Assembly: GCF_040566555.1 (NCBI RefSeq)
Contig: NZ_JBEWYP010000003.1
Coordinates: 372,001 to 436,000, forward strand
Source of the DNA: Sediminicola sp040566555
GTDB lineage: Bacteria > Bacteroidota > Bacteroidia > Flavobacteriales > Flavobacteriaceae
DNA: 64,000 nt
Reading direction: 5' to 3'
The notes below the pieces were generated by a model. It worked only from the letters and a program-made list of their open reading frames with translations, searched no databases and was not told the origin of the DNA. The position numbers were made by a program, and so were the translations under genes. Positions 8,686 through 17,690 of this stretch are shown here, in pieces; position 1 is the first letter of the stretch; each line of letters starts with the position of its first letter.

Positions 8686-8709
8686 AAAAGAAGCCAAGAG
8701 GCTTCTTTT
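8686..8709 (-). terminator. Terminator of the small membrane protein gene
   Basis: AAAAGAAGCC (8686-8695) pairs with GGCTTCTTTT (8700-8709) around a 4-nt loop. On the minus strand it follows the stop codon at 8711 directly and ends in a U-run. Confidence 0.85.
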
Positions 8710-8710
8710 A

Positions 8711-8884
8711 TTATTCGTTGCGTTTCGCTTTTTTGGCGTCGCGTTTTTCTTTCAAGAATTCCAACAATGAACCACCCAACCAATAAGGAATAACAAAGGT
8801 CAATAGAAATATCATTAACCAAAATCCAATGGTAAGAATCGTTAAAAATGCTAAGAAACCTAAGTACTGGTCGAATTCAAACAT
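8711..8884 (-). CDS. Small membrane protein, 57 residues
   Basis: From the ATG at 8884 the reading frame gives MFEFDQYLGFLAFL and continues with one long or two short hydrophobic helices (about 8-33). A basic cytoplasmic tail KEKRDAKKAKRNE ends the protein. It is shorter than common ORF cut-offs and a competing frame overlaps it. The frame is supported by a complete two-element promoter 22 bp upstream and a terminator right after the stop. The function is unknown; the C-terminal positive charge predicts a cytoplasmic tail. It is divergent from fumC. Confidence 0.78.
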   Translation of the reverse strand: MFEFDQYLGFLAFLTILTIGFWLMIFLLTFVIPYWLGGSLLEFLKEKRDAKKAKRNE

Positions 8885-8906
8885 GAGTGATAAATTTTAA
8901 CGTTTA

Positions 8907-8938
8907 CAAAGATACTTTGAAATAGGTGAATACTACAA
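8907..8938 (-). promoter_or_regulatory. Two-element promoter of the small membrane protein gene
   Basis: On the minus strand TTG (8938-8936) and TATCTTTG (8914-8907) are 21 bp apart. Predicted start is near 8901, giving a 17-nt leader. Confidence 0.75.
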
Positions 8939-8977
8939 ATCAAATTCAAAAAAAATGGAAATAAATTGGCAAAGCAG

Positions 8978-8985
8978 TACCTTTG
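8978..8985 (+). promoter_or_regulatory. TAnnTTTG box before fumC
   Basis: TACCTTTG lies 22 bp before the ATG at 9008. An in-frame TTG at 8966 lies upstream of this box and so would not be on the transcript. Confidence 0.6.
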
Positions 8986-9007
8986 TAGGAAACAAAACCA
9001 CTTTAAA

Positions 9008-10405
9008 ATGAGCTTTAGAATTGAAAAAGACACCATGGGAGAGGTTAAGGTCCCATCAGATAAATATTGGGGCGCACAAACAGAGCGTTCCCGAAACAAT
9101 TTTAAAATAGGTCCTTCGGCTTCTATGCCCTTGGATATCGTCTATGGCTTTGCGTATCTTAAGAAAGCTGCAGCATATGCCAACCACGACCTAGGAGTAC
9201 TTAGCAAAGAAAAAAGGGACATGATCGCTGCCGTATGTGAAGAAATCTTGGAGGGCAAGCACAATGATCAATTTCCATTGGTGATTTGGCAAACCGGATC
9301 TGGAACCCAGAGCAATATGAACGTGAACGAGGTTGTTGCCAATAGGGCTCATGAAATGGCGGGTAATAAAATAGGTGAAGGAGAAAAAACCGTTCAGGCC
9401 AACGATGATGTGAACAAATCACAATCTTCCAATGACACCTTCCCTACAGGGATGCATATTGCGGCTTACAAGAAAATTGTAGAAGTGACCATTCCTGGAG
9501 TGACCCAACTTAGAGATACACTTCATAAGAAAGCTCAAGAATTTAAAAATGTGGTGAAAATTGGACGTACCCATTTAATGGATGCCACTCCCCTCACCTT
9601 AGGTCAGGAATTTTCCGGTTATGTTTCCCAATTGGACCATGGCCTTAAAGCTTTAAAAAACACCTTGCCACATCTGAGTGAATTGGCATTGGGTGGAACG
9701 GCAGTAGGAACAGGATTAAATACCCCTGAAGGCTATGATGTGTTGGTAGCAGAATACATTGCCAAATTTACAGGCCTACCCTTTATCACCGCTGAAAACA
9801 AGTTTGAGGCCCTAGCTGCCCATGATGCCATTGTGGAGAGTCACGGTGCTTTAAAACAATTGTCCGTGGCCTTGAATAAAATAGCCAATGATATTAGAAT
9901 GATGGCCTCTGGACCGCGTTCTGGGATTGGGGAAATCATCATCCCTGCCAATGAGCCTGGCAGCTCCATTATGCCTGGAAAAGTAAATCCGACCCAATGT
10001 GAGGCCCTTACGATGGTATGTGCCCAGGTAATGGGTAATGACGTTGCCATCACTGTAGGCGGTACCCAAGGTCACTACGAGTTAAACGTGTTTAAACCAA
10101 TGATGGCCGCAAATATTCTTCAATCGGCAGAATTGCTTGGGGATGCTTGTGTCAGTTTCGATGAGAATTGTGCAATCGGGATAGAGCCCAACCACGCGGT
10201 GATAAAACAACTATTAAACAATTCCTTAATGTTGGTTACAGCTTTAAATACCAAAATTGGGTACTATAAAGCAGCTGAAATTGCCAATACGGCACACAAG
10301 AATGGAACCACGCTTAAAGAAGAAGCAATCAATCTGGGCTATGTTACGGCCGAAGATTATGATGATTGGGTCAAACCGGAAGATATGGTTGGATCTATGA
10401 AATAG
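9008..10405 (+). CDS. fumC: Class II fumarate hydratase
   Basis: This cytoplasmic tetrameric enzyme interconverts fumarate and malate in the TCA cycle without iron. Its 465 residues from ATG 9008 match the family length. It begins MSFRIEKDTMGEVKVPSDKY. Visible motifs are GSGTQSNMNVNEV, the substrate-binding SSNDTFPTGMH, GRTHLMDATPLTLGQE, and the fumarase/aspartase signature GSSIMPGKVNP with the catalytic serine near residue 319. The promoter box rules out a longer TTG start. The gene stands alone and is closed by a bidirectional terminator. Confidence 0.96.
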   Translation: MSFRIEKDTMGEVKVPSDKYWGAQTERSRNNFKIGPSASMPLDIVYGFAYLKKAAAYANHDLGVLSKEKRDMIAAVCEEILEGKHNDQFPLVIWQTGSGTQSNMNVNEVVANRAHEMAGNKIGEGEKTVQANDDVNKSQSSNDTFPTGMHIAAYKKIVEVTIPGVTQLRDTLHKKAQEFKNVVKIGRTHLMDATPLTLGQEFSGYVSQLDHGLKALKNTLPHLSELALGGTAVGTGLNTPEGYDVLVAEYIAKFTGLPFITAENKFEALAAHDAIVESHGALKQLSVALNKIANDIRMMASGPRSGIGEIIIPANEPGSSIMPGKVNPTQCEALTMVCAQVMGNDVAITVGGTQGHYELNVFKPMMAANILQSAELLGDACVSFDENCAIGIEPNHAVIKQLLNNSLMLVTALNTKIGYYKAAEIANTAHKNGTTLKEEAINLGYVTAEDYDDWVKPEDMVGSMK

Positions 10406-10428
10406 TTCAAACTAAAAAGCATAAAAAA

Positions 10429-10456
10429 GGGGCAATCAAATGATTGCCCCTTTTTT
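10429..10456. terminator. Bidirectional terminator between fumC and the coiled-coil gene
   Basis: GGGGCAATC (10429-10437) pairs with GATTGCCCC (10442-10450) around a 4-nt loop, with A-run and T-run flanks. It serves two convergent genes. Confidence 0.9.
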
Positions 10457-10479
10457 TTATTATAAATGGATAGTGATTA

Positions 10480-11367
10480 CTATTTCAAAGTGAACTTAGA
10501 AGTTCCCAATAATTTTAGTTTACCATCATAAACATTTACCATGTAATTTCCTTTTTGAAAATCACCTGATGGCTTGCTGATATAATCACATACATCCAAA
10601 GACTTGTTCTCGTAGTAGAAGTTAGTTTCTTTGCTATAGGTTACGGAAGCACCGCTATCAATAGTTTTAGAAAAACTTTCACCCAATACATTTCCTTGTG
10701 GATCCAATACCTCTAGGTAGAACTCTCTATCGCCTGCCTGAGCAATTGCGTTGTTCGCTACAGTGAAACAAATTTTAAATTTATCTGTTCCTCTAGCTCT
10801 TTGGGTAGAAACCAATTTACCACTAGATCTTTCTTTAACTGCGTCAACAGAGAATTGTGAAAGGTTAAGCGCAGATCCCTTTTCAACAGCTGATGCCAAT
10901 TGAGTGTTCTGTACTACCAAAGAATCGTTGAAAACAGTTTGTTTTTCCAATTCTACAAAAGTACTATCTCTCTGCATGGCCAATTTACTGTTAGATCTTG
11001 TAAGAGAATCTACTTGTTTCATCAACTGCTCTCTTTCCTTCTTTAGGATAGTAACTTGATTTCTAAATCTGTACAAAGAAGAAATATCACCTTTCATTGT
11101 TTTAACAGAATCAATGTACTTGGCAATTTTGTCTCTTGCGATAACCAATTCTTCGTTGGTCATATTACTTTCCATAATAGCTTTGTCGTATTCCGACTTC
11201 AAACTATTTAAATCTTCAAACACCAATTGCTTTTCTTGTTGCAAAATCTCTGTGGTCTTTTGCTTGTCTTTATAAAGACTTACGGTGTAAATAATTGTAC
11301 CCAATAAAATGATACCTAGTAATCCAGCGATTACTTTTAAACTGTTATTGTTTTTAGTTTCAGTCAT
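10480..11367 (-). CDS. Membrane-anchored coiled-coil protein
   Basis: This 295-residue protein has a short cytoplasmic start, one membrane helix (about 10-30, VIAGLLGIILLGTIIYTVSLY) and a long periplasmic coiled coil (about 35-150, heptads rich in Leu, Lys and Glu). A C-terminal beta-rich domain (about 185-295) carries KFKICFTVANN, REFYLEVLDPQGNVLGES and NYMVNVYDGKLKLLG. Relatives are common in Flavobacteriia and are sometimes labelled ParA, but there is no Walker motif here, so that name is not supported. The function is unknown; the architecture suggests a cell-envelope structural or linking role. Confidence 0.75.
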   Translation of the reverse strand: MTETKNNNSLKVIAGLLGIILLGTIIYTVSLYKDKQKTTEILQQEKQLVFEDLNSLKSEYDKAIMESNMTNEELVIARDKIAKYIDSVKTMKGDISSLYRFRNQVTILKKEREQLMKQVDSLTRSNSKLAMQRDSTFVELEKQTVFNDSLVVQNTQLASAVEKGSALNLSQFSVDAVKERSSGKLVSTQRARGTDKFKICFTVANNAIAQAGDREFYLEVLDPQGNVLGESFSKTIDSGASVTYSKETNFYYENKSLDVCDYISKPSGDFQKGNYMVNVYDGKLKLLGTSKFTLK

Positions 11368-11547
11368 AATAAATTTATTAATTAACCTTTAGTTGATTTG
11401 ACTTTTTGTTAAAAGTTGATTGTTTGTATACGACTATATACGTCGCAATTGAACTTTTAGATTTTTTTGTGGAAAAAAAATTTTATTTCACACAATAAAT
11501 AAATCTTAACCTTAATTTTATACAATCACTCAACCCTTATCACCAAC

Positions 11548-12012
11548 ATGTCCGTAGAAATAATATCTTTTGAGCCAAAGTATGCACCAGCCTTTAAAGC
11601 GCTTAATATCGCTTGGCTGGAGAAATACTTTTATGTGGAATCACATGATGCCGATCTCTTGGAAAACTGTGAACAGACCATTGTCAATAAAGGAGGTTTT
11701 ATATTCTTTGCTAAATACCAAGACAACATTGTGGGATGTTTTTCCTTTATTAAGGTTGACGAAAAGATATACGAACTAGGAAAAATGGCGGTAGATCCAA
11801 AATATCAAGGTCTAAAAATTGGCCAGGCACTAATGAACCATGCCGTGGCCTTTGCCAGAACGAATAATTGGAATAAAATACTTCTCTATTCCAATACGAA
11901 GTTGGAAAATGCCATTTATATCTATACAAAATACGGTTTTCAAGAAATAGATCTCGAGTCGGATACCCCCTATGAGCGAAGTAATATCAAAATGGAATTA
12001 CTAATTAATTGA
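11548..12012 (+). CDS. GNAT-family N-acetyltransferase
   Basis: The protein has 154 residues with the GNAT fold. The acetyl-CoA-binding motif A is ELGKMAVDPKYQGLKIGQAL (about 77-96; Q-x-x-x-x-G). Earlier strands carry GCFSFIKVDEKIYELG and the C-terminal motif has ENAIYIYTKYGFQE. The substrate cannot be predicted. It is divergent from the coiled-coil gene and stands alone. Confidence 0.88.
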   Translation: MSVEIISFEPKYAPAFKALNIAWLEKYFYVESHDADLLENCEQTIVNKGGFIFFAKYQDNIVGCFSFIKVDEKIYELGKMAVDPKYQGLKIGQALMNHAVAFARTNNWNKILLYSNTKLENAIYIYTKYGFQEIDLESDTPYERSNIKMELLIN

Positions 12013-12030
12013 TTTTCCTTATTAGGTTAA

Positions 12031-12052
12031 AAGATTTATCGATTTAAATCTT
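12031..12052 (+). promoter_or_regulatory. Inverted repeat upstream of the metallo-hydrolase lipoprotein gene
   Basis: AAGATTTA (12031-12038) and TAAATCTT (12045-12052) form a perfect 8-bp inverted repeat with a 6-bp spacer, 47 bp before the ATG at 12100. It is AT-rich, so chance is a real alternative. No T-run follows. Confidence 0.35.
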
Positions 12053-12099
12053 AGTACTTTCAACTATTCTAGGATACCTTTAAATAAAACAATTACATT

Positions 12100-12894
12100 A
12101 TGAAAACTATAATAATTTTACTTGCAGTTTTTTCTTCCATCCTAACTGGATGCAAGGATGCCCCTAAGGAAAAGTCCAATGAACCTATTGCTACGGAGGT
12201 TACTCCCTCTAAAACAGAAAAAGAAGAACTTAATATTGTTCCTATTGAACATGCTAGTACAGTATTGGAATGGGGAGACATTACCATTTATGTAGATCCA
12301 GTTGGTGGTGCCGTGGCTTATGACGGACAAAAGCAACCCGATCTAATTCTAATTACTGATATCCACGGAGATCATTTTAGCCTTGAAACCCTACAGGAAC
12401 TAAATACTGAAAAGGCAAAAATTATGGTGCCCCAAGCGGTGGCCGATAAAATGCCATCTGAGTTTGCCACACAGTTGGATATCTTGAACAATGGGGATTC
12501 CAAAGAGCGATACGGCATTATTGTAGAAGCTGTTCCTATGTACAACTTAAGAAAAGAAGCCCTACAAATGCATCCTAAGGGAAGAGGCAATGGTTACGTC
12601 CTTAACATGGGCGGTAAGCGTATTTATTTTTCAGGAGATACGGAAGATATTCCTGAAATGCGCTCCTTGGAAAATATTGATACCGCTTTTATCTGTATGA
12701 ACCTTCCATATACAATGACAGAGGAAAGTGCTGCGGAGGCGGTATTGGAATTTCAACCCAAACAGGTGTACCCTTACCATTACAGAGGCAATCCAAATGT
12801 CAGTGATGTAACCATATTTAAAGCTTTGGTAGAAAAAGGAAATCCAGCCATCAATGTTGTTCAGCTGGACTGGTATCCAAAGGAATCATACTAA
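12100..12894 (+). CDS. MBL-fold metallo-hydrolase lipoprotein (UlaG-like)
   Basis: The 264-residue protein has a lipoprotein signal (SSILTGC, Cys18) and an Asp/Glu/Lys-rich linker to about residue 42. A metallo-beta-lactamase fold domain follows. Its metal motif reads TDIHGDH (86-92), so the first His of the usual HxHxDH is replaced by Asp, a form seen in UlaG-like members. Later ligands are probably in YFSGDTEDIPEM and YPYHYRGNP. It would sit in the envelope, anchored to a membrane. The substrate is unknown; this family includes lactonase-type and phosphodiesterase-type enzymes. Confidence 0.85.
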   Translation: MKTIIILLAVFSSILTGCKDAPKEKSNEPIATEVTPSKTEKEELNIVPIEHASTVLEWGDITIYVDPVGGAVAYDGQKQPDLILITDIHGDHFSLETLQELNTEKAKIMVPQAVADKMPSEFATQLDILNNGDSKERYGIIVEAVPMYNLRKEALQMHPKGRGNGYVLNMGGKRIYFSGDTEDIPEMRSLENIDTAFICMNLPYTMTEESAAEAVLEFQPKQVYPYHYRGNPNVSDVTIFKALVEKGNPAINVVQLDWYPKESY

Positions 12895-12905
12895 TTGAAT
12901 AGCAT

Positions 12906-12937
12906 AAAAAAATCCCGTTCTTCAACGGGATTTTTTT
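12906..12937. terminator. Bidirectional terminator
   Basis: Arms of 14 bp containing ATCCCGTT/AACGGGAT (12906-12919 and 12924-12937) enclose a CTTC loop. The lipoprotein gene and ettA converge here. Confidence 0.9.
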
Positions 12938-12960
12938 ATTACTATATATTTAAGGTAAAC

Positions 12961-14652
12961 CTAGCGAATCAATTTTTTATACTTGATACGTTTTGGCATT
13001 ATGTCTCCCCCTAATCGTTTTTTCTTGTTTTCCTCATAATCAGAGAACGATCCTTCAAAGAAATATACTTGGGAATCCCCTTCAAAAGCTAGGATATGCG
13101 TACAAATTCTGTCTAAAAACCATCTATCGTGGGAAATGACCACGGCACAGCCGGCAAAATTTTCCAAACCTTCTTCCAAGGCTCGTAAGGTATTTACATC
13201 AAGATCATTGGTAGGCTCATCCAATAACAGAACGTTCCCTTCTTCTTTTAAGGTCATGGCCAAATGCAATCTGTTGCGCTCCCCACCAGATAACATATCT
13301 ACCTTTTTATTTTGTTCACTACCCGAAAAGTTAAACCTGCTCAGATAAGCTCTGGAGTTAACTTGTCTACCTCCCATCATGATCAGCTCCTGCTCATCAC
13401 TGAAGTTTTGCCAAATCGTTTTCTCTGGGTTGATATTGGAATGTTTCTGATCCACATAGGCGATCTTTGCAGTGTCTCCTACTACAAACTCTCCGCTATC
13501 AGGCTTCTCTTCCCCCATGATCATTTTAAAAATAGTAGTTTTGCCAGCACCGTTAGGCCCTATTACTCCTACTATACCCGCCTGTGGCAGTTTAAAATTC
13601 AAGTCCTCATAAAGCAATTTATCACCATAGGCCTTACTAACTCCTATAGCCTCGATTACATTTGTTCCCAATCTCGGACCATTTGGAATATAAATTTCCA
13701 AATTCTCATCCAATTGTTTCTGATCCTGACTCAGTAATTTATCGTAATTTTTTAAACGTGCCTTTTGTTTGGTCTGTCTACCTTTAGCTCCCTGACGTAC
13801 CCATTCCAGCTCACGCTCCAATGTTTTCTGTCTTTTTGAAGCTACCTTGCTCTCATCGGCCATTCTTTTGGACTTTTGATCCAACCAAGATGAGTAATTT
13901 CCTTTCCAAGGAATACCTTCTCCCCTATCCAATTCCAGGATCCATCCGGCCACGTTATCAAGAAAGTATCTATCGTGAGTTACTGCAATTACGGTTCCTT
14001 TATATTGTGCCAAATGGTGCTCCAACCAATGTACAGATTCTGCATCCAAATGGTTCGTAGGTTCATCCAATAGCAATATTTCTGGTTCTTGTAACAATAA
14101 CCTACAAAGTGCCACTCGTCTTCTTTCCCCTCCCGAAAGTACCCCAATTTTCTTATCGGGCTCGGGGGTGCGCAGAGCGTCCATGGCAATTTCTAATTTC
14201 GTATCCAATTCCCAAGCGTCCGAGGCGTCTATCTTATCCTGAAGTTCTGCCTGTTTGTCCATAAGTTTTTGCATTTTATCTGCATCCTCATAAACCTCGG
14301 GAAGACCAAACATATCGTTGATCTTATTGTATTCATCTAAGATAGCAACCGTTTCGGCCACCCCTTCTTTAACAACCTCTAAAACCGTTTTGGATTCATC
14401 CAATTGAGGCTCTTGTTCCAAATAACCAACTTTATAACCAGGAGAGAATACTACATCTCCCTGAAAGTTCTTATCTACCCCGGCGATAATTTTCAACAAA
14501 GTAGACTTACCAGACCCGTTAAGACCCAAGATTCCAATCTTGGCCCCGTAAAAGAAACTCAGGTAAATATTTTTTAATACAGGTGTATTGGCTGTCTTAT
14601 AGGTTTTGGTAACCCCAGACATGGAAAAAATGACTTTCTTATCGTCAGACAT
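12961..14652 (-). CDS. ettA: Energy-dependent translational throttle protein EttA (ABC-F)
   Basis: The 563-residue protein has two ABC ATPase domains and no membrane domain. The first has Walker A GLNGSGKS (43-50), signature LSGGERRRVAL and Walker B LLLDEPTNHLD. The second has GPNGAGKTT, LSGGERNRLHL and LLLDEPTNDLD. A charged linker of about 60 residues (ASKRQKTLEREL...KARLKNYDKLL) lies between them and an arm is inserted in domain 1. EttA binds the ribosomal E site and gates entry into elongation according to ATP/ADP levels. Length and motifs match EttA better than other ABC-F types. It appears to be a single gene. Confidence 0.94.
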   Translation of the reverse strand: MSDDKKVIFSMSGVTKTYKTANTPVLKNIYLSFFYGAKIGILGLNGSGKSTLLKIIAGVDKNFQGDVVFSPGYKVGYLEQEPQLDESKTVLEVVKEGVAETVAILDEYNKINDMFGLPEVYEDADKMQKLMDKQAELQDKIDASDAWELDTKLEIAMDALRTPEPDKKIGVLSGGERRRVALCRLLLQEPEILLLDEPTNHLDAESVHWLEHHLAQYKGTVIAVTHDRYFLDNVAGWILELDRGEGIPWKGNYSSWLDQKSKRMADESKVASKRQKTLERELEWVRQGAKGRQTKQKARLKNYDKLLSQDQKQLDENLEIYIPNGPRLGTNVIEAIGVSKAYGDKLLYEDLNFKLPQAGIVGVIGPNGAGKTTIFKMIMGEEKPDSGEFVVGDTAKIAYVDQKHSNINPEKTIWQNFSDEQELIMMGGRQVNSRAYLSRFNFSGSEQNKKVDMLSGGERNRLHLAMTLKEEGNVLLLDEPTNDLDVNTLRALEEGLENFAGCAVVISHDRWFLDRICTHILAFEGDSQVYFFEGSFSDYEENKKKRLGGDIMPKRIKYKKLIR

Positions 14653-14687
14653 AAAATAATATGATTAAAATTGTTGATTTGGCTAAG

Positions 14688-14870
14688 TTATACCCTGCCC
14701 TTTAAGGCATTAAATACCCAAGCAATGGCAAAAAAACCAATACCCACTGCTGCAAACCCCCATCCTGCAATATCTTTATATCTAAAAGCCCCTAAAGCAA
14801 TCAACGAAAGGCCTACAATGATCATTATAAAGGTCGCCCATGCAAGCACGGTATTCTTGTTCATTCCCAT
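14688..14870 (-). CDS. Small two-helix membrane protein (CAL67264-like)
   Basis: The 60-residue protein begins MGMNKNTVLAWATFIMIIVG and has two membrane helices (about 8-28 and 35-56) joined by a short polar turn FRYKDIAGWG. It resembles a small conserved membrane family of Flavobacteriia known as CAL67264. That identification is from memory of the pattern and moderately sure. Start could also be the ATG at 14864. It lies 36 bp upstream of ettA on the same strand and may be co-transcribed. The function is unknown. Confidence 0.72.
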   Translation of the reverse strand: MGMNKNTVLAWATFIMIIVGLSLIALGAFRYKDIAGWGFAAVGIGFFAIAWVFNALKGRV

Positions 14871-14943
14871 ATTCGATTAGTTTTTTTTGGTACCGACAAA
14901 TATCGTAATTTTTAAAAGATTATATAAACGAAACGCAAAAACT

Positions 14944-15927
14944 TTAGGATTCAAAAGGAAAGGCAATACCAGTTTGTTTCCGTATCTGGTCCAATATATC
15001 TATCAACTCCAAACTGTTCTTATAAGACCAAAGTTCACTTTCTAACTTTCCCGAGGCCAAACAGGAGTTCACCTCTTCAATTTCATAGCTGTATCCCTTC
15101 CCAATAGTAGGTTCCAAAATATCTTCTTTTTCTCCATTGCTCTCCATGGAAAATCCATTGGTCTCGTGCCATCTCGGGTGTATATAAATAGATCCTTTGG
15201 TTCCGGTAATCTTGGCCTTCATTTCAGAATTGCTGGTCAGGCCCGAATAAAGCATCGCATGGGCCTTATCGTATTCAAAAACTAACGAGGTCTGGATTTC
15301 TGCGCCCGTTTTATGAAATTTTGAGGACGCCACTATTTTAGTTGGTTTGCCAAGCAGCAGATAGGCCAAAAATATAGGGTAAATCCCGATGTCCAGAAGG
15401 GAACCTCCAGCGAGGGCAGGGTTTAGCAATCTTCCTTCTACCTCCCTATCCAACGCATAAAAGGCAAAATCTGCCTGGAGGTAACTCAGATCACCAATTT
15501 TTTGGTCGTCTACCAATGCTTTTATTTTCCTGATAGTCGGATTGAACCTGGTCCAAAGAGCCTCCATTAAAAATACATTGTTCTTCTGGGCCGCAGCAAT
15601 CATTTTCTTTACTTCATCTCTGTTTACGCCCATGGGCTTTTCGCACAAAACGTGTTTTCCGTGTTCCATGGCGGCAATGGCCAAAGAGGCATGTTGTGTA
15701 TGTGGCGTGGCAATATAGATGACATCAACATCCGGAGAATTAAAAAGTTCCTCATAACTGCCGTAGGCATATTTGGCATCGTATTCCTTGGCAAAATTGG
15801 CAGCCCTGGTCAAATTCCTTGAGGCTACCGCCACTAACTCAGAGGTCCTTGTCAGCAGTAAGTCTTTTGTAAAACTATGGGCTATCCGGCCAGGGCCCAA
15901 GATGCCCCATCGTATTTTGTTTTCCAT
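14944..15927 (-). CDS. Gfo/Idh/MocA-family oxidoreductase
   Basis: The protein has 327 residues from the ATG at 15927. A longer frame starting with TTG at 15948 overlaps a TAnnTTTG promoter box and is rejected. The N-terminal Rossmann fold has GILGPGRIAHSF near the start. The catalytic family motif CEKPMG lies near residue 90 (HGKHVLCEKPMGVNRDE). A C-terminal alpha/beta domain has GGSLLDIGIYPIFLAYLLLG. Family members oxidise or reduce sugars and inositols with NAD(P), but the substrate here is unknown. The gene is divergent from an acyl-CoA carboxylase subunit gene. Confidence 0.9.
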   Translation of the reverse strand: MENKIRWGILGPGRIAHSFTKDLLLTRTSELVAVASRNLTRAANFAKEYDAKYAYGSYEELFNSPDVDVIYIATPHTQHASLAIAAMEHGKHVLCEKPMGVNRDEVKKMIAAAQKNNVFLMEALWTRFNPTIRKIKALVDDQKIGDLSYLQADFAFYALDREVEGRLLNPALAGGSLLDIGIYPIFLAYLLLGKPTKIVASSKFHKTGAEIQTSLVFEYDKAHAMLYSGLTSNSEMKAKITGTKGSIYIHPRWHETNGFSMESNGEKEDILEPTIGKGYSYEIEEVNSCLASGKLESELWSYKNSLELIDILDQIRKQTGIAFPFES

Positions 15928-15945
15928 TTTCAACTTAAGTTTTGT

Positions 15946-15953
15946 CAAAGTTA
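15946..15953 (-). promoter_or_regulatory. TAnnTTTG box of the Gfo/Idh oxidoreductase gene
   Basis: TAACTTTG on the minus strand, 18 bp before the ATG at 15927. It contains the spurious TTG start codon. No -33 TTG lies at the usual distance. Confidence 0.55.
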
Positions 15954-16003
15954 ATCAATATAACTCCTTATCTTTATGCCACAAAAAGAAACTATTTTCA
16001 GGA

Positions 16004-17632
16004 ATGGATATAAACTTCAACAAAAACGAAGACCATAATAAATTACTTCTCTCATCCTTAAAACACCGCTTGTCCAAAGTACATTTGGGCGGTGGAAAAA
16101 GCAGAATCGAAAAACAGCACTCGCAAGGAAAATTGACCGCTAGGGAGCGTATCGATTACTTGTTGGATAAAGGAAAGAAATCCATAGAAATAGGCGCTTT
16201 CGCCGGTGAAGGAATGTATGCCGAACACGGCGGGTGTCCCTCTGGTGGTGTTGTTATCAAAATAGGATACATACAAGGCAAACAATGTATTGTTGTTGCC
16301 AATGATGCTACAGTTAAAGCTGGTGCCTGGTTCCCTATTACTGCGAAGAAGAACCTTAGGGCCCAGGAAATTTCAATAGAAAACAGGTTGCCCATCATTT
16401 ATTTGGTGGATAGTGCCGGAGTATATCTTCCCATGCAGGATGAAATATTTCCGGACAAAGAACATTTTGGCCGCATTTTTAGAAATAACGCCGTTATGAG
16501 CAGTATGGGCATCACCCAAATAGCTGCGGTAATGGGCAGTTGTGTTGCCGGAGGGGCTTATTTACCAATCATGAGTGATGAGGCTCTGATCGTTGACAAA
16601 ACAGGTAGTATATTCTTGGCAGGAAGTTATTTGGTGAAGGCGGCTATTGGAGAAAGTATAGATAATGAAACCTTGGGTGGAGCCACCACACATTGTGAAG
16701 TTAGTGGCGTTACAGATTACAAGGCCAAGGACGATAAAGATGCCTTGGATACCATAAAAAATATTGTCGGTAAAATTGGTGATTTTGATAAGGCTGGATA
16801 TAATAGAATAGCCTCTAAAAAACCTATTGAAAAGCCGGAAGACATTTACGGCATCTTACCTGCTTCACGTTCCGATCAATATGATATGCTGGAAATAATT
16901 AAGCGATTGGTTGACGATTCTGATTTTGAGCAGTATAAAGAGGGGTATGGAAAAACCATATTAACAGGCTACGCTCGGATCGATGGGTGGGCTGTTGGGA
17001 TAGTTGCCAATCAAAGAAAAGTAGTAAAGACCACCAAAGGGGAAATGCAATTTGGAGGGGTCATTTATTCTGACTCTGCGGATAAAGCCACCCGTTTTAT
17101 AGCCAATTGTAACCAGAAGAAAATACCCTTGGTCTTTTTACAGGATGTAACTGGGTTTATGGTGGGAAGCAAAAGTGAACATGGCGGAATAATCAAGGAT
17201 GGCGCAAAAATGGTCAATGCCGTTAGCAACTCGGTTGTGCCCAAATTTACAATAGTGATAGGCAATAGTTATGGGGCTGGAAATTATGCTATGTGCGGAA
17301 AAGCCTTTGATCCACGATTCATTGTAGCATGGCCCAGTGCCGAATTGGCCGTAATGAGCGGAAATTCTGCTGCTAAAGTTTTGTTGCAGATAGAAAAAGC
17401 CTCTTTAAAGAAGAAAGGGGAAACTATAACTGAAAAGAAGGAGGCCGAGCTTTTCGCTAAAATCAAGGACCGTTATGATGACCAGGTGTCTCCATATTAT
17501 GCCGCTGCAAGGATATGGACAGATGCTGTAATCGATCCGTTGGAAACCAGAAATTGGATTTCCTTGGGAATTGAGGCCGCTAATCACGCACCAATAGAAA
17601 AGAAATTTAATTTAGGGGTACTACAGGTTTAA
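16004..17632 (+). CDS. Acyl-CoA carboxylase carboxyltransferase (beta) subunit
   Basis: The 542-residue protein begins MDINFNKNEDHNKLLLSSLK; the open frame extends 77 codons further upstream across the divergent gene without a plausible start. It shows the crotonase-like carboxyltransferase fold in two halves, with GKLTARERIDYLLDKG, GGCPSGGVVIKIG and GSCVAGGAYLPIMSDE, then GVIYSDSADKATRFI, FLQDVTGFMVGSKSEHGGII and GNSYGAGNYAMCGKAF. It moves carboxyl from biotin to an acyl-CoA such as propionyl-CoA or methylcrotonyl-CoA. The sequence alone does not decide the substrate. The biotin-carboxylase partner is not in the window. Confidence 0.92.
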   Translation: MDINFNKNEDHNKLLLSSLKHRLSKVHLGGGKSRIEKQHSQGKLTARERIDYLLDKGKKSIEIGAFAGEGMYAEHGGCPSGGVVIKIGYIQGKQCIVVANDATVKAGAWFPITAKKNLRAQEISIENRLPIIYLVDSAGVYLPMQDEIFPDKEHFGRIFRNNAVMSSMGITQIAAVMGSCVAGGAYLPIMSDEALIVDKTGSIFLAGSYLVKAAIGESIDNETLGGATTHCEVSGVTDYKAKDDKDALDTIKNIVGKIGDFDKAGYNRIASKKPIEKPEDIYGILPASRSDQYDMLEIIKRLVDDSDFEQYKEGYGKTILTGYARIDGWAVGIVANQRKVVKTTKGEMQFGGVIYSDSADKATRFIANCNQKKIPLVFLQDVTGFMVGSKSEHGGIIKDGAKMVNAVSNSVVPKFTIVIGNSYGAGNYAMCGKAFDPRFIVAWPSAELAVMSGNSAAKVLLQIEKASLKKKGETITEKKEAELFAKIKDRYDDQVSPYYAAARIWTDAVIDPLETRNWISLGIEAANHAPIEKKFNLGVLQV

Positions 17633-17690
17633 TTTTTTTATATCGCTTATTTTCAGTAATTTAATAGGAGTAATTTTAATCTTTTCAATC

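Noticed and set aside
8637..8822. A 61-residue minus-strand frame overlapping the small membrane gene
   Set aside because: Its start is internal to the better-supported 57-residue gene and it would run through the terminator at 8686-8709.
10480..11367. Annotation as chromosome partitioning protein ParA
   Set aside because: No Walker A or deviant P-loop motif; the protein is a membrane-anchored coiled coil.
15773..16003. A 77-residue N-terminal extension of the acyl-CoA carboxylase subunit
   Set aside because: It lies antisense to the 5' part of the divergent oxidoreductase gene; the family start fits ATG 16004.
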